Source: a virus. From it: DNA of 36,776 nt. The stretch's first letter is position 1. Each line of letters starts with the position of its first letter. Both the position numbers and the translations under genes were made by a program. Below the pieces are notes generated by a model. That model saw nothing but the letters and a program-made list of their open reading frames with translations. It searched no databases and was not told the DNA's origin. Shown piece by piece: positions 24,899 through 31,732 of the stretch. Where the stretch lies: positions 1 through 36,776 of the IMG/VR virus record IMGVR_UViG_3300036768_001872. The stretch is one strand, 5' to 3'.

Positions 24899-25463
24899 GT
24901 TTCTCGAGAATATATCTTATTCGATCTTCGAGATTGATTATTTGTGACGGTATGATGTGAAAATTCTCTAGATAATTGACTCCAAATGCCAGCATATTGT
25001 TATTGATCGCCGTTCGGTAAATATCCCCTAGAAAAACTTCTCCTTCTTTACCGACTTCAGGCACCACAGGAATGCCTGGCTGCACAAGAAATATCTTATC
25101 AAAATGTTTTTGGGTTAAATCAATCACTTTATCGACATAGGATCTCGTGGCATTGGACCATAAATCGCTGCACGTATGATCCAAAGAAGCAAACAGATAC
25201 CCAAGCAAGTCAAGAGGAGTCCTATCAGCGACAAAGGCTTTTTCTGCTTTTTCATATTGTTCCTTCAAGTAATCTAGTAAACCAAACTGAATTTTCAATC
25301 TTTCAGCAAACGTGACAATATCAGAAGGAGAGGTCTGAGTCTCCTTCCAGATAGGAGCTTGGCTAATATTTGTGACGTGAAAATGAATTCCTAGTTGCTC
25401 AGCAATAATTCGAGCGAGTGTAGACTTCCCTGTCCGATGCGCTCCGCAGAAACCAATCCTCAT
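24861..25463 (-). CDS. P-loop nucleoside/nucleotide kinase-like ATPase (AAA_28 type)
   Basis: A 200-aa protein beginning MRIGFCGAHRTGKSTLARII, a Walker A (GAHRTGKST, residues 7-15). FVADRTPLDLLGYLF (about residues 76-90) is the DRTPLDxxxY element common in NadR/AAA_28-like phage kinases, and the Asp-Arg pair is likely to act in phosphate transfer. The substrate cannot be told from sequence; nucleotide metabolism or RNA/NAD repair are candidates. It is the last gene of the leftward early block, 12 bp after the lipoprotein gene, and converges on the late GIY-YIG gene with a 38-bp overlap, a natural boundary between early and late transcription. Confidence 0.82.
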   Translation of the reverse strand: MRIGFCGAHRTGKSTLARIIAEQLGIHFHVTNISQAPIWKETQTSPSDIVTFAERLKIQFGLLDYLKEQYEKAEKAFVADRTPLDLLGYLFASLDHTCSDLWSNATRSYVDKVIDLTQKHFDKIFLVQPGIPVVPEVGKEGEVFLGDIYRTAINNNMLAFGVNYLENFHIIPSQIINLEDRIRYILEKLKSLRISKLQDL

Positions 25464-25475
25464 GTCACGCGCCCT

Positions 25476-25664
25476 TCAGTTTTTCACTTTCTTGACTTCG
25501 CAAGTGCTTACGAATTTTTTCATCTTACCTTCTTGCGTCAATTCAGTAGTAAATGAGTTGTTTTTACAGTTCATCAAATATGAACGAAAAGCGCTCTCAG
25601 TCGCTTGACGAGCATCGCAGCCTGCGATTATGATAGTTGTGATTAAAACAAAAAGAAATCTCAT
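25476..25664 (-). CDS. Small phage lipoprotein
   Basis: A 62-aa protein starting MRFLFVLITTIIIAGCDARQ, a short signal peptide with a lipobox (IAGC), so Cys15 should be lipidated after cleavage. The +2 Asp resembles the inner-membrane retention signal of Gram-negative lipoproteins. The mature part is about 48 residues, polar, with two more Cys (MNCKNN, STCEVK) that may form a disulphide. AGGAGG lies 6 bp upstream of the ATG at 25664; the longer reading from 25694 is rejected because it would place that site inside the gene. Early phage lipoproteins are often superinfection-exclusion factors, which is a guess here. Confidence 0.8.
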   Translation of the reverse strand: MRFLFVLITTIIIAGCDARQATESAFRSYLMNCKNNSFTTELTQEGKMKKFVSTCEVKKVKN

Positions 25665-25676
25665 CTCATTCCTCCT
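25657..25676 (-). repeat. Duplicated RBS-start segment, copy next to lipoprotein
   Basis: This 20-bp segment spans AGGAGG and the ATG of the lipoprotein gene. It is 19/20 identical to 27000-27019 on the other side of tnpB, so the two copies bracket the transposase-like gene. Confidence 0.7.
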
Positions 25677-25715
25677 CTTTTGCGAAAATCTCAATCAGAA
25701 TGACTTCGATGATCA

Positions 25716-25759
25716 ACAGCAAGCTGTAATGAGCTAACATACAGCTTTTGGCTGTATGT
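25716..25759 (-). other. tnpB 3'-end hairpins (right-end / omega-RNA candidate)
   Basis: A perfect 9-bp stem (25737-25745 ACATACAGC with 25751-25759 GCTGTATGT; 5-nt loop) covers the last codons of tnpB. A second small inverted repeat, ACAGC-AA-GCTGT, lies at 25716-25727 and shares the ACAGC/GCTGT core. A hairpin at the tnpB 3' end is what IS200/IS605 right ends and their TnpB guide RNAs show. The exact element end and any guide sequence are not defined here. Confidence 0.5.
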
Positions 25760-26939
25760 CTTCCGGATTCACAGACCCAGCTAACGCCAGCGCCTCCTCC
25801 GGTTTTTGTTTAATGTCCGACTCAGCTCCTGAACCAGACAATACTTTTAAACCTTGCTGAAGTATATTCTTAGCAGCATTGACGTCTCGGTCATGTTCAA
25901 TTCCACAAGACGGACAAGTCCATTTCCTGACGTCGAGGACTAATTCTTCGAGCACATGTCCACAGCAAGAACAAGTCTTGCTTGACGGAAACCAACGGTC
26001 AATCAAAATAATCTGCCTGTTGTGCCACGCTGCTTTATACTTCAGCATCGAAACTAAACTACCCCATGAAACATCAGATATTGCTTGAGCCAGTCTGCGG
26101 TTTTTGACCATATTCTTAACCCCAAGGTCCTCTAGTACGATAACTTGGTTCTCGTCTATCAGCTTAGAAGACACCCGATGGAGGTAGTTGTTTCTTTGGT
26201 TGACTACTTTTTCGTGTTGAATTGCTAATCTGATTCTCGCTTTACTACGAGTCTTAGACTCCTTCTTTTTCTTAGAAAGCTGTCGATTAAGATACTTTAA
26301 CCTCTTGAGTTGCTTCTTGAGAAATCTTCCATTTTCAATTTCTTTGCCATTCGAATCAACCAATAAGGATTTAATACCTAGATCAACACCAATGATTTCG
26401 CCTGTGGATTTCTTTTGTTTGATCTCAAATTCACCTTGTATGGACGCGAAATATTTTCCAGAAGCATTTCTTGAGATAGTAATTGAATTGATTTTAACTG
26501 GAACTCCAGTGTATGATCCCCTGAATTTAAAGGGTTTTTTGAACTTCGGGATCTTCAGCGTCTTGGATTCCCAATCTATGGTAAAGTATTGTGGAACCCT
26601 GAAAGATTGTCTTGCATCACGTTTAGTTTTGAACTTAGGAAGTTTCGATATTTTACGAAAGAATCGCTTGTACGCATCATCTAGGTCTTTCAATGTGGCT
26701 ATAATTGACTGTGAGTTAACTTCCTTCAGCCATGCAAACGAAGGATCCTTTTTCATTTGTGTGACAAGAGCACAACAATCATAAAAATTTAATGTCTTGC
26801 CGTTTTCTTGGTATTCTTTCTCGCGAATCTCTAAAAACTTATTATAGATGAATCTTCGCACGCCAAAGTGTTTAGCCAAGAGTTCTTTATCAGACTCTCT
26901 TGGATAGATTCGAACTTTGACCGACTTCTGAACTATCAT
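25734..26939 (-). CDS. tnpB: TnpB (IS200/IS605-type RNA-guided nuclease)
   Basis: A 401-aa TnpB with a complete RuvC-type active site: Asp186 in IIGVDLGIKSL, Glu270 in VIVLEDLGVKNM, Asp352 in HDRDVNAAKNIL. A zinc finger is formed by Cys323/Cys326 and Cys342/Cys345 (TCSCCG, TCPSCG). The N-terminal KVRIYP and FIYNKFLEI elements are typical. No TnpA is present in the window, so it could move only with help or is now resident. TnpB proteins cut DNA next to a target motif using an RNA from the element's right end. It sits between the membrane-protein and lipoprotein genes in the same orientation, with no clear promoter of its own, so it is probably transcribed from upstream. Confidence 0.93.
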   Translation of the reverse strand: MIVQKSVKVRIYPRESDKELLAKHFGVRRFIYNKFLEIREKEYQENGKTLNFYDCCALVTQMKKDPSFAWLKEVNSQSIIATLKDLDDAYKRFFRKISKLPKFKTKRDARQSFRVPQYFTIDWESKTLKIPKFKKPFKFRGSYTGVPVKINSITISRNASGKYFASIQGEFEIKQKKSTGEIIGVDLGIKSLLVDSNGKEIENGRFLKKQLKRLKYLNRQLSKKKKESKTRSKARIRLAIQHEKVVNQRNNYLHRVSSKLIDENQVIVLEDLGVKNMVKNRRLAQAISDVSWGSLVSMLKYKAAWHNRQIILIDRWFPSSKTCSCCGHVLEELVLDVRKWTCPSCGIEHDRDVNAAKNILQQGLKVLSGSGAESDIKQKPEEALALAGSVNPEDIQPKAVC

Positions 26940-26968
26940 TCGCGTGAATCTTTCTTCGGTGTACGATG
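25734..26968 (-). mobile_element. IS605-like tnpB-only insertion (boundaries uncertain)
   Basis: The right side is marked by the hairpin at 25737-25759. The left boundary is not visible: the sequence between 26940 and the mini-ORF stop at 26969 shows no clear left-end hairpin. The bracketing RBS repeats (25657-25676 and 27000-27019) suggest that the insertion split or followed a duplicated small gene. Confidence 0.45.
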
Positions 26969-26999
26969 TTATCTGTTGTGGAATTTCTCAACTGAAAAG

Positions 27000-27019
27000 A
27001 ATCTCATTTCATTCCTCCT
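27000..27019 (-). repeat. Duplicated RBS-start segment, copy upstream of tnpB
   Basis: This segment is 19/20 identical to 25657-25676. Here AGGAGG and the ATG at 27007 open only a 12-codon frame (26969-27007, MRFFSVEKFHNR) that begins like the lipoprotein (MRFLF) and then diverges. It could be the stump of a lipoprotein gene or of the target interrupted by the tnpB element. Confidence 0.6.
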
Positions 27020-27021
27020 GT

Positions 27022-27198
27022 TCAATGAAGCACCCAAAGCAAAATGATTCCTATAATCACCAACACCACATAGTAAATCGCCACAAGCGCGACGAATATC
27101 AACAAGCATGAAATGATTTTTTTGAATACAAAACGTAATTTATCACGAGGAACCACAACCAACAAAATAGCAAGCGCCAAAAGCAGATAGAGATCCAT
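27022..27198 (-). CDS. Small membrane protein
   Basis: A 58-aa, very hydrophobic protein: MDLYLLLALAILLVVVP forms a short first membrane segment, a basic loop RDKLRFVFKK follows, and residues about 28-56 form a long second hydrophobic stretch (CLLIFVALVAIYYVVLVIIG). The start at 27198 is chosen because GAGG precedes it, the gene begins 5 bp after the RNA ligase stop, and the longer frame would add a hydrophilic tail overlapping that gene. The function is not recognisable. A holin-like or envelope-acting early protein are options, and its place among early genes argues against a holin. Confidence 0.65.
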   Translation of the reverse strand: MDLYLLLALAILLVVVPRDKLRFVFKKIISCLLIFVALVAIYYVVLVIIGIILLWVLH

Positions 27199-27203
27199 AC
27201 TCC

Positions 27204-28295
27204 TCACCTTCCGAAGTTTTGGTTGTAAACACATACCAAAGGCATTTCTCTCAGTCGTCTTTCTTTCCAAACTTTAGCAAAGTCAACCTCCTTTCCATCA
27301 TACAACCTCATTGCTAGTTTGAAATTCTCATGCTTACTGAACTTCATGGCCGCTTCTTTTCTGGAAGGCATCACACGAATCTCTTTGAGCAAATTCTCCG
27401 TATTCTTACGAATCTGATTGATCTCTTCGACTACTTGACGTTCGATTTCTTCGATTGGCGTCAGATCTTTGCCGTCTAGAGAAAGTGAACTTTTCAGATC
27501 ATCAACAGTCTCATTTACGACTGCCTCAGCCACATCTCTGATTCTGAGTCCTGTTTTTATACGATGATTGCGCAAGTACCACTCAGTTTTGAATTTCACG
27601 CGCCTTTGATCAGGTAAAAGAACCACATACCCTTCAAAATTCTCGCGTGTTTTCATCTCATGGAGTATCTCATCCCTATCAAGCTCGGCTTCACCAATGC
27701 AATCAACTTTGAAAACATCAGCAATTTTCTTGATGATGTCGAAGTCTAGATAGTTGCCTGTGATGTTATCCCGAACGGCTAGTAACGTGAACTTAGGTAC
27801 AGGGCCATAATTAATGACGATCTGCCAATTGGGATGTGTGAACTCGAAGATAGGAGTCAAATTATTTTCACAAATGAACTTCGAAAACTTCAGAAGATTC
27901 TCATCCGCAACTTTCTGCGCTTCAAGAGCTACATCAGAGAAGAACGATTTCTTGGTCTTGAAGTAGACTTTACCGTCAATCAAGACAGGAACGACCATAC
28001 TCCCGTCGCGTTTTTCGAAGACGCGGGCCGTATTGAAATCGAGTCGTTCTAGTTTAGTTTCTTCGCGTTCGTTTACATTGAAGAATTTCTCGAAAGGACG
28101 AGACAAGCAAACTCCCGTTTTAGCACAGAACACGGGTCCTCTAGTCTCAAGAGCCATTTCTTTCTTCCAGAAGTCTTCAGTGGCAATTGTATAAGAAATG
28201 ATGATGACATCCCTGTCACCAACTGTTTCTTGTTTGAAAGAAATTCTCGGATCCGAGCGAAGGTGTTCGAAACTTGCAAGGTTGAATGGTTTCAT
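27204..28295 (-). CDS. rnlA: RNA ligase 1 (T4 Rnl1 family)
   Basis: A 363-aa ATP-dependent RNA ligase. Lys95 in EKRDGS is the adenylated motif I lysine. Upstream, ALETRGPVF and SRPFEKFFNVNE match T4 Rnl1 (CRGIMF, SRPMEKFFNLNE). Motif III is PIFEFTHPNWQIV (about 148-160), motif IV FEGYVV (about 220-225) and motif V RVKFKTEWY (about 232-240). T4 Rnl1 (374 aa) rejoins tRNAs cut by host anticodon nucleases with the help of polynucleotide kinase; no kinase-phosphatase is visible nearby. A GTG at 28310 overlapping the previous stop (GTGA) is an alternative start adding five residues; the ATG at 28295 agrees better with T4. Confidence 0.93.
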   Translation of the reverse strand: MKPFNLASFEHLRSDPRISFKQETVGDRDVIIISYTIATEDFWKKEMALETRGPVFCAKTGVCLSRPFEKFFNVNEREETKLERLDFNTARVFEKRDGSMVVPVLIDGKVYFKTKKSFFSDVALEAQKVADENLLKFSKFICENNLTPIFEFTHPNWQIVINYGPVPKFTLLAVRDNITGNYLDFDIIKKIADVFKVDCIGEAELDRDEILHEMKTRENFEGYVVLLPDQRRVKFKTEWYLRNHRIKTGLRIRDVAEAVVNETVDDLKSSLSLDGKDLTPIEEIERQVVEEINQIRKNTENLLKEIRVMPSRKEAAMKFSKHENFKLAMRLYDGKEVDFAKVWKERRLREMPLVCVYNQNFGR

Positions 28296-28306
28296 TTCAC
28301 TCACTC

Positions 28307-28603
28307 TCACATCGAATAGACTACCACACGCTTAGCTTTCATGATTGCGTGTCTCACCGCATTGATATGCCCTTTGACGATACTCCTCATCGAATCGGCT
28401 TCCTCGCTACTTTGAAATACCCCATCTGCATGACTACTGACCCATTCAAAATATCGTGCAATTGCCGCTTTTGCTTGCTTGCCAGTTAGCTCGTACTCGA
28501 TCACTCCATCATCCGTGGTCATGCACATATAGGTGATGTAAGTCGGGGTCTGCCATAGATCGACTGGTTTGTTGTCAACAGTCAAATACATATTGATGCT
28601 CAT
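28307..28603 (-). CDS. Hypothetical early protein (98 aa)
   Basis: An unrecognised protein. The first half is beta-rich (SINMYLTVDNKPVDLWQTPT, YITYMCMTTDDGVIEYEL), and the second half is helical with many Ala (GKQAKAAIARYFEWV, IVKGHINAVRHAIMKAKRVV). The ATG at 28603 follows the upstream stop by 4 bp and has GAGG about 10 bp upstream, which supports this start over the ATG at 28639 inside the preceding gene. It lies in the P1 operon between another unknown and RNA ligase 1. Confidence 0.65.
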   Translation of the reverse strand: MSINMYLTVDNKPVDLWQTPTYITYMCMTTDDGVIEYELTGKQAKAAIARYFEWVSSHADGVFQSSEEADSMRSIVKGHINAVRHAIMKAKRVVVYSM

Positions 28604-28607
28604 ATTC

Positions 28608-29105
28608 TTAACCCTCAGAATACATTCTATTGATTTCACCTAACAAATTATGCATCCAAGACATGGAACGTTTGATGATCTCTTCTTCTTCGAGAATACG
28701 GCGCTCACACATCTCAGCTTTCAATACACCTCTGCGTTTCTCCTCTTCCCATTGCTCTTTGTTTTCAATGGCGCGTTCAAGCTGCTGAATGATTTTCTTA
28801 TAGATGCGCGTGAGTTCTTGTTGTGCTTCTCGAAAAGAGATTCTTGAAGCGCCCTCAGGTTTTTCAACTAGAACTCTCTTTCCATTTTTGAACTCACACT
28901 TCTTGAACACGTCGCAATCAATGATCTCAACGTTACCGACCATGCCGACTTTATAAGAACGCTCAGCTTTTTGTACTTCAAGGCCGAACACTTTCCGCAC
29001 CCAATCTTCTGCGGCTTGATAGTCAGGAGCATGAACTTTGAAGATGTACGGCTGCTTCGTTGATGGATCCTTCAAGAAAACTTGAAACGTTTTTGGTTTG
29101 TTCAT
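28608..29105 (-). CDS. Hypothetical early protein with coiled-coil C-terminus (165 aa)
   Basis: The N-terminal 45 residues (TFQVFLKDPSTKQPYIFKVH APDYQAAEDWVRKVFG) look like a small alpha/beta unit of the kind found in other phage early proteins. Residues about 85-160 are a long, highly charged helix (QQELTRIYKKIIQQLERAIE NKEQWEEEKRRG, ERRILEEEEIIKR). It is the first gene after promoter P1, with AGGAGA before the ATG. Its leader and first codons (ATGAACAAA) are nearly identical to those of the paralogue gene at 32332-32925, although the proteins are not alike. The function is unknown. Confidence 0.7.
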   Translation of the reverse strand: MNKPKTFQVFLKDPSTKQPYIFKVHAPDYQAAEDWVRKVFGLEVQKAERSYKVGMVGNVEIIDCDVFKKCEFKNGKRVLVEKPEGASRISFREAQQELTRIYKKIIQQLERAIENKEQWEEEKRRGVLKAEMCERRILEEEEIIKRSMSWMHNLLGEINRMYSEG

Positions 29106-29136
29106 GATGTATCTCCTTTTTTCACTTTACGATTAT

Positions 29137-29165
29137 ATTATAGTACAACCTTCATAAGATGTCAA
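29137..29165 (-). promoter_or_regulatory. Early promoter P1, consensus sigma70 type
   Basis: Minus-strand TTGACA (29165-29160), 17-bp spacer, TATAAT (29142-29137). An A/T-tract upstream element covers 29166-29197. It drives the gene at 29105 and probably the operon down to the kinase. It is a perfect consensus match for the host housekeeping sigma factor. Confidence 0.9.
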
Positions 29166-29197
29166 GCAATTTTTGAAAATTTTTTGAACTTTTTTGA
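29160..29197 (-). repeat. 38-bp promoter-upstream repeat, copy 1
   Basis: This 38-bp block (-35 box plus A/T tracts) is 37/38 identical to 32981-33018 and 36/38 identical to 31072-31109. In all three places it directly precedes a TATAAT box. Confidence 0.9.
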
Positions 29198-29200
29198 GAG

Positions 29201-29216
29201 AGGACATCCCTGTCCT
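29201..29216 (-). other. Hairpin between VWA gene and P1
   Basis: Perfect 6-bp stem AGGACA/TGTCCT with a 4-base loop, just upstream of the P1 repeat and 27 bp after the VWA stop. No U-run follows on the minus strand, so termination is uncertain. Weaker stems sit at the same place before P3 and P4. Confidence 0.45.
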
Positions 29217-29242
29217 TCAGCGACAAACGTTGCGACACATCT

Positions 29243-30343
29243 TCAATCGAGTAAAATCTTATCCCCGAACGGCACTTCTCGGCTCTCAGTCAGCACCCAA
29301 AGAGTAGGATAAAGAGGGATGGATTCTGGATAATCCCCGTACCCATCTGTGAAGTACAAAAGCACATCTGGTACCATACCTTGTTTTTCAACCCAGGCGA
29401 AAGCAGGTCTGAAATCCGTTCCGCCTCCTCCAATTGGTTCAAGGACTACAGGGCTGTACTCATCGAAATAATCAACTTTCGCTACGTTGGCGTCACAGTA
29501 AACGACGTAAACGTTTTCTATAGAAATTTCATCTTTGATTGCATTTATTTCTGAAGCGAAACTCCTGAGATGATCGTTCGTGATAGAACCCGACGTATCG
29601 ATTACCAGCACGCAATTTTGCATCTTCGGGGTTTTCGTTTTGCCTGGTAGGTAGAGAGAACTGTGAATGAATCTACGGTTTGGTCTCAGCCAGTTCGTCT
29701 CGGGAGATGGTACAAAATTCGCAAAGTAACGACGTAGTTGCTCTTCCCAAGGAATCTTTGGAGTCACTAGATCATCAATCATTCTAGCGATACTAGCAGG
29801 CATCTTTCCTGCCCTTTGAGCAGCTTGCTTGGCTTGTACCAGCTTTCTTTTCATTCTGGCCGCATGTTCTGGATCACTGGGCCCTTCTTGTAAATCCTCC
29901 ATTGATAATTTCAGGCTTTGCCAGTCATTTTTTTCATGGAGGATTTTGTAGATTTCTTCTGCACTCTTGTTTTCAAATTGACGATCGTAAAGCACTCCCT
30001 TGGGAAGCATGAAATTGGAGTGTATCAGCAGCGGATTTATCGCATAGTCACAGGCGATATTCCATAATACTGGATTTCTTTCTTTCAGCCTCGAACAGTG
30101 GAGTAATGCCATATGAAGTATTTCGTGGCATAAGACTCCTTGAATTTCTTCGTCGCGCAAACTTTTGACAAAATTTGAATTGTATAAAATTCTTTTCCCG
30201 TCCGTTGCCATCGTACCGACGAGTTCTGAATTTTCTTCGATGGGAGTCTGAAGGAGCAAACAACCAAAGAACGGCTGGCTCAAGACTAGTTGAAGCTTTG
30301 CTTTCGTGATTTTTTTCTCTGCGTCTGCTTTCACTTTGCTCAT
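29243..30343 (-). CDS. VWA-domain protein with metallopeptidase-like N-terminus (DUF2201 type)
   Basis: A 366-aa protein with two parts. The N-terminal domain has a zinc-peptidase motif HEILH (73-77) in EEIQGVLCHEILHMALLH and WNIACDYAIN (about 94-103), whose Asp is a likely third ligand. The C-terminal von Willebrand A domain has a MIDAS: DTSGS (249-253), GGGGTDF (305-311) and TDGYGD (332-337). Such proteins pair with MoxR-type AAA+ ATPases, which remodel partners under control of the VWA domain. Here the ATPase gene lies 5.4 kb upstream, beyond eight paralogues. The gene has its own promoter, P2, and GAGG 8 bp before the ATG. Confidence 0.9.
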   Translation of the reverse strand: MSKVKADAEKKITKAKLQLVLSQPFFGCLLLQTPIEENSELVGTMATDGKRILYNSNFVKSLRDEEIQGVLCHEILHMALLHCSRLKERNPVLWNIACDYAINPLLIHSNFMLPKGVLYDRQFENKSAEEIYKILHEKNDWQSLKLSMEDLQEGPSDPEHAARMKRKLVQAKQAAQRAGKMPASIARMIDDLVTPKIPWEEQLRRYFANFVPSPETNWLRPNRRFIHSSLYLPGKTKTPKMQNCVLVIDTSGSITNDHLRSFASEINAIKDEISIENVYVVYCDANVAKVDYFDEYSPVVLEPIGGGGTDFRPAFAWVEKQGMVPDVLLYFTDGYGDYPESIPLYPTLWVLTESREVPFGDKILLD

Positions 30344-30373
30344 GATGCACCCTCTTTCAGTCTTCTCAATTAT

Positions 30374-30402
30374 ATTATAATGTAACTCCTAGAAGAAGTC
30401 AA
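30374..30402 (-). promoter_or_regulatory. Early promoter P2
   Basis: Minus-strand TTGACT (30402-30397), 17-bp spacer, TATAAT (30379-30374), 31 bp upstream of the VWA gene. It shares the TATAATATAAT extension with P1 and P4 but lacks the long upstream repeat. Confidence 0.88.
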
Positions 30403-30411
30403 GTACTTTTT

Positions 30412-30433
30412 GAAAAACGATCTCTTGTTTTTC
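30412..30433 (-). other. Hairpin directly after paralogue A1 stop
   Basis: A perfect 7-bp stem (GAAAAAC at 30412-30418 with GTTTTTC at 30427-30433; 8-nt loop) abuts the stop codon of A1. The short U-tract in its 3' arm on the minus strand makes a weak terminator possible just before promoter P2. Confidence 0.45.
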
Positions 30434-31015
30434 TCAGTCATCTAGGAACCTCAACTGATTCAGAGTGACCAAGATGCGAGAAGGCGTGAGCTGTTTCATC
30501 GGAGTCACATGATCATAATTTCCCTTAAGAAAAGGAATGAAACAGGTGTTACGTGCAATGAAATCTTCAAAGATGGGATATCTATTCATTTTCTCATGAA
30601 CGTAGTCGAGTACCCTGTTCGCGTTTTTCTCTAAGTCCCCATAGAAACGCAAGATGAGTTTCAGTTGCTTAAAGAAAGACAACTTCTTGAGTTTATCATA
30701 AGGATATACCGTCACGTGGGAACAAAAGAAGTGAAAACCAGTCTCTGCCGCTACAGCGAAAAAATCATTGTCATCCTTGGGGTTGTAGTGAAGAATGAAA
30801 TTGGAAACGTAACGCTTTCTGTAGGTACCAGGCGGCAACAAAGTTTCGATGAACTCTCCCGGATATGAAGGCGAATACGGCTCGTACAGAACAGTCAGGA
30901 ATTCTTTTTCGTTCTCTTGGATCAAATTCACAACCTTCTTCTGCCGTTTTTCAACGATCTTTTTGTAAATGAGGGAGCTCAATGAAAGTTTGAGGCTGTT
31001 GTACTCTTGCGACAT
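30434..31015 (-). CDS. Array paralogue A1 (unknown function)
   Basis: A 193-aa protein of paralogue family A. Family marks are an N-terminal helix ending NLIQENEKEFLTVLYEPY, a beta-rich centre, YPYDKLKKLSFFKQLK, a helical stretch then YPIFEDFIARNTCF, and a C-terminal QLTPSRILVTLNQL. The frame extends to 31081 but that would cross promoter P3; GGTGA 5 bp before the ATG at 31015 and alignment with A2 (MSQEYN with MAIGYN) fix this start. No enzyme motif, signal peptide or membrane segment is seen. A1 is closest to A2. Confidence 0.8.
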   Translation of the reverse strand: MSQEYNSLKLSLSSLIYKKIVEKRQKKVVNLIQENEKEFLTVLYEPYSPSYPGEFIETLLPPGTYRKRYVSNFILHYNPKDDNDFFAVAAETGFHFFCSHVTVYPYDKLKKLSFFKQLKLILRFYGDLEKNANRVLDYVHEKMNRYPIFEDFIARNTCFIPFLKGNYDHVTPMKQLTPSRILVTLNQLRFLDD

Positions 31016-31048
31016 CATGATCACCGTTATTTCATCATTGTCGATCAT

Positions 31049-31077
31049 ATTATAATACATCCTCCACAAGAAGTCAA
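31049..31077 (-). promoter_or_regulatory. Early promoter P3
   Basis: Minus-strand TTGACT (31077-31072), 17-bp spacer, TATAAT (31054-31049), with the upstream 38-bp repeat. It drives A1. Its -10 region lies inside the in-frame extension of A1, which rules out the upstream starts. Confidence 0.88.
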
Positions 31078-31109
31078 GCACTTTTTGAAAATTTTTTGAA
31101 CTTTTTTGA
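31072..31109 (-). repeat. 38-bp promoter-upstream repeat, copy 2
   Basis: 36/38 identical to 29160-29197, with changes near the -35 end only (TTGACT instead of TTGACA, and one base in the adjacent tract). It precedes P3. Confidence 0.9.
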
Positions 31110-31139
31110 CAGAAGGCATCTCTGTTCCCATCAGACGCA

Positions 31140-31727
31140 TCAGAACAAAGAATTCAATTCATCCAGGATGGCCAAGATTTCAGGTGGAGTTCTTTGTTCT
31201 TTTGGCTGCACATGTTCGGGAGGCTGATCGAGAAAAGAAGCGAAGCAGATATTATGTGCAATGAAATCCTTGAAATCAGGGAATTCTTTCTCGTTTGCTC
31301 TTATATGAGCTAACAATTCACCCGCAAGTTTTTCTGCCTTTCTCATCACCTTTTTGTATATGTCGATGGACAATTTCAAATCTTTAAAGAAAGACAGCTT
31401 CTTGAGTTTGGCGTAAGGATAGTACAAGAAGTGTGTACAAAGCAAATGATACTCAGTCTCTAGAGTGACGGTGAGGATATTGTTACTTACTGGATCATGG
31501 CACAAATGGAAGTATGAAATACAGCGATTTTTGCAATCATCAGGTGGCAATAAAGCTTTGATGAACTCTTCAGGAAATGAGATCGGATATGGCTCGTACA
31601 GAACAGTCAGGAATTCTTTTTCATTCTCTCGGATCAAGTTCATAACTTTTTCTTGGTATTTTTCATCTACATCCCTATAGATGTGAGAGTACAGTGCAGT
31701 TTTGAACATATTATAACCGATTGCCAT
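31140..31727 (-). CDS. Array paralogue A2 (unknown function)
   Basis: A 195-aa family A protein, clearly homologous to A1 along its length: NLIRENEKEFLTVLYEPY is almost identical, as is YPYAKLKKLSFFKDLKLS, and FPDFKDFIAHNICF corresponds to YPIFEDFIARNTCF. The C-terminus is QRTPPEILAILDELNSL. The ATG at 31727 has GGTGA 5-6 bp upstream and lies 5 bp after the A3 stop; a GTG at 31736 overlapping that stop is less likely. It probably shares an mRNA with A3 and B1, started at P4. Confidence 0.8.
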   Translation of the reverse strand: MAIGYNMFKTALYSHIYRDVDEKYQEKVMNLIRENEKEFLTVLYEPYPISFPEEFIKALLPPDDCKNRCISYFHLCHDPVSNNILTVTLETEYHLLCTHFLYYPYAKLKKLSFFKDLKLSIDIYKKVMRKAEKLAGELLAHIRANEKEFPDFKDFIAHNICFASFLDQPPEHVQPKEQRTPPEILAILDELNSLF

Positions 31728-31732
31728 GAGAA

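Noticed and set aside
25734-26939. Cas12-type CRISPR effector
   Set aside because: Length, motif order and lack of a repeat array point to TnpB, not Cas12.
27199-27270. Longer start for the small membrane protein
   Set aside because: It would add a hydrophilic, charged tail overlapping the RNA ligase; the internal ATG with GAGG gives a typical small membrane protein.
29201-29216. Intrinsic terminator before P1
   Set aside because: The stem is perfect but followed by A-tracts, not a U-run, in the direction of transcription; kept only as a hairpin.
31016-31081. N-terminal extension of A1 from 31081
   Set aside because: It would cover the -35 and -10 boxes of promoter P3; the ATG at 31015 has a ribosome site and aligns with A2.
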